Assembly (NCBI GenBank): GCA_013399115.1
Contig: VXAA01005234.1
Coordinates: 474,821-538,820 of the forward strand
Direction: 5' to 3'
Source of the DNA: Anseranas semipalmata
Lineage: Eukaryota > Chordata > Aves > Anseriformes > Anseranatidae
Length of the DNA: 64,000 bases
Below the pieces are notes generated by a model. That model saw nothing but the letters and a program-made list of their open reading frames with translations, did not search any database and was not told the origin of the DNA. Shown in pieces: positions 63,169 through 64,000 of the stretch. Numbering within the stretch: position 1 is the first letter of the stretch; each line of letters starts with the position of its first letter. Made by a program: the position numbers and the translations under genes.

Positions 63169-64000
63169 AGCATTTATAATACTTTTACTTACTAATCTCT
63201 ATAACAACCATTTGTTTTGCTGAATACTTTTGATCAAATACCAAATTTAAGAATTATTATCAGCATGACTAATTTTGAACTTGGCACATACTGTGAAATT
63301 TACTGTATTAATTAACATATTAGCACAAATTCAGAGGTGAAATAAAATACTGAAATCCATTTGTAAATGTTTGTATATCACTGTAAGATCTTAGGAAGAA
63401 AAGCATTAAGTTCTTCCCATTGCCAAAGGTAGCTGCATTTGGTCCTTATGGCATGTCCAAGTTTTATGGTATTCTCAAGAGGACTGTGATGCCACTGAGG
63501 TACAAATTGGGAAAAGTTTTGCTGTTGGCTAATGGAAGTATTTTATGATTTAATGAAAGACTGCAGCATTCAGGACTGTGAAGGGTGTGTCTTTGGATGA
63601 GTCATGAGCTTGTAACTTAAGAAGTGACATAAAATGTCACTTTTTAAACATAAGAAAGCCCTTTCCCATCCTTTCTGCCTTACTCCATCTTCTTCCATAA
63701 AAAGGTGAAAGGAAGAGGAGACTGAATAAGGTCATCAGTGGTTTCATTGTGCCATTTTAGATGTGTATCAGACTCTAGCACAGCTACATCATATAATGTT
63801 GTGAAATGAGTAAAGGAACATTTGTCAGTTCTTAGTAACACTGATTACCTGCACACTGAATGCCTGGCTTGTACAGGGCACAAGATCCTTCCCCAAACTT
63901 TTTTCTGCATTATATCATTAGCACCAATAATAGCATCTGCAGGGAGTAATTAGTAACACCCAGAGGGGAAAGGAATTCTGCCAGAGGACATCATTATGTC

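Noticed and set aside
63622..63642. 9-bp hairpin AAGTGACAT / ATGTCACTT
   Set aside because: Such stems are expected about twice by chance in 64 kb; no further support.

Overview
The window looks like part of a bird genome. It is AT-leaning, has very low coding density, and carries CR1 LINEs of two ages, including copies ending in the bird-type ATTCTATGA-like tail. Nothing bacterial or viral in organisation was seen. The species cannot be fixed from the sequence alone.

The only protein-coding gene I can support is one multi-exon gene on the + strand. Five consecutive internal exons (26746-26992, 28685-28805, 34074-34210, 39743-39955, 48480-48654) have clean AG/GT boundaries and compatible phases. 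Joined, they give 297 uninterrupted codons forming seven tandem eight-cysteine EGF-like repeats, the last completed in the next exon. Comparison with remembered MEGF10/MEGF11 sequences points to MEGF11 (multiple EGF-like domains 11), a single-pass surface receptor of the Draper/CED-1 group. The signal peptide, EMI domain, remaining repeats, transmembrane segment and cytoplasmic tail must lie outside the window: the 26.7 kb before the first exon and the 15.3 kb after the last one read as intron.

Layout: 1-26745, upstream intron with an old CR1 fragment (about 1755-2000), a younger minus-strand CR1 3' end (5223-5486) and a GC/CpG-rich island (about 13340-13910). 26746-48654, the five exons and four introns; the introns hold purine-rich tracts (about 32.9-33.6 kb and 35.6-36.3 kb), a Z-DNA-type alternating tract (41285-41306), an old minus-strand CR1 (about 42977-43160) and a CR1 3' fragment with a piece of reverse-transcriptase frame (about 46665-47325). 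48655-64000, downstream intron with a 48-bp tandem duplication (52185-52280), a roughly 950-bp old CR1 (about 59340-60290) and the longest open frame in the window, 257 codons at 62395-63168, whose stop overlaps an AATAAA.

I found no convincing undescribed system. The items most worth checking are the intronic CpG-rich island as a possible alternative promoter, the 257-codon frame, and several AT-rich blocks that could be conserved enhancers.
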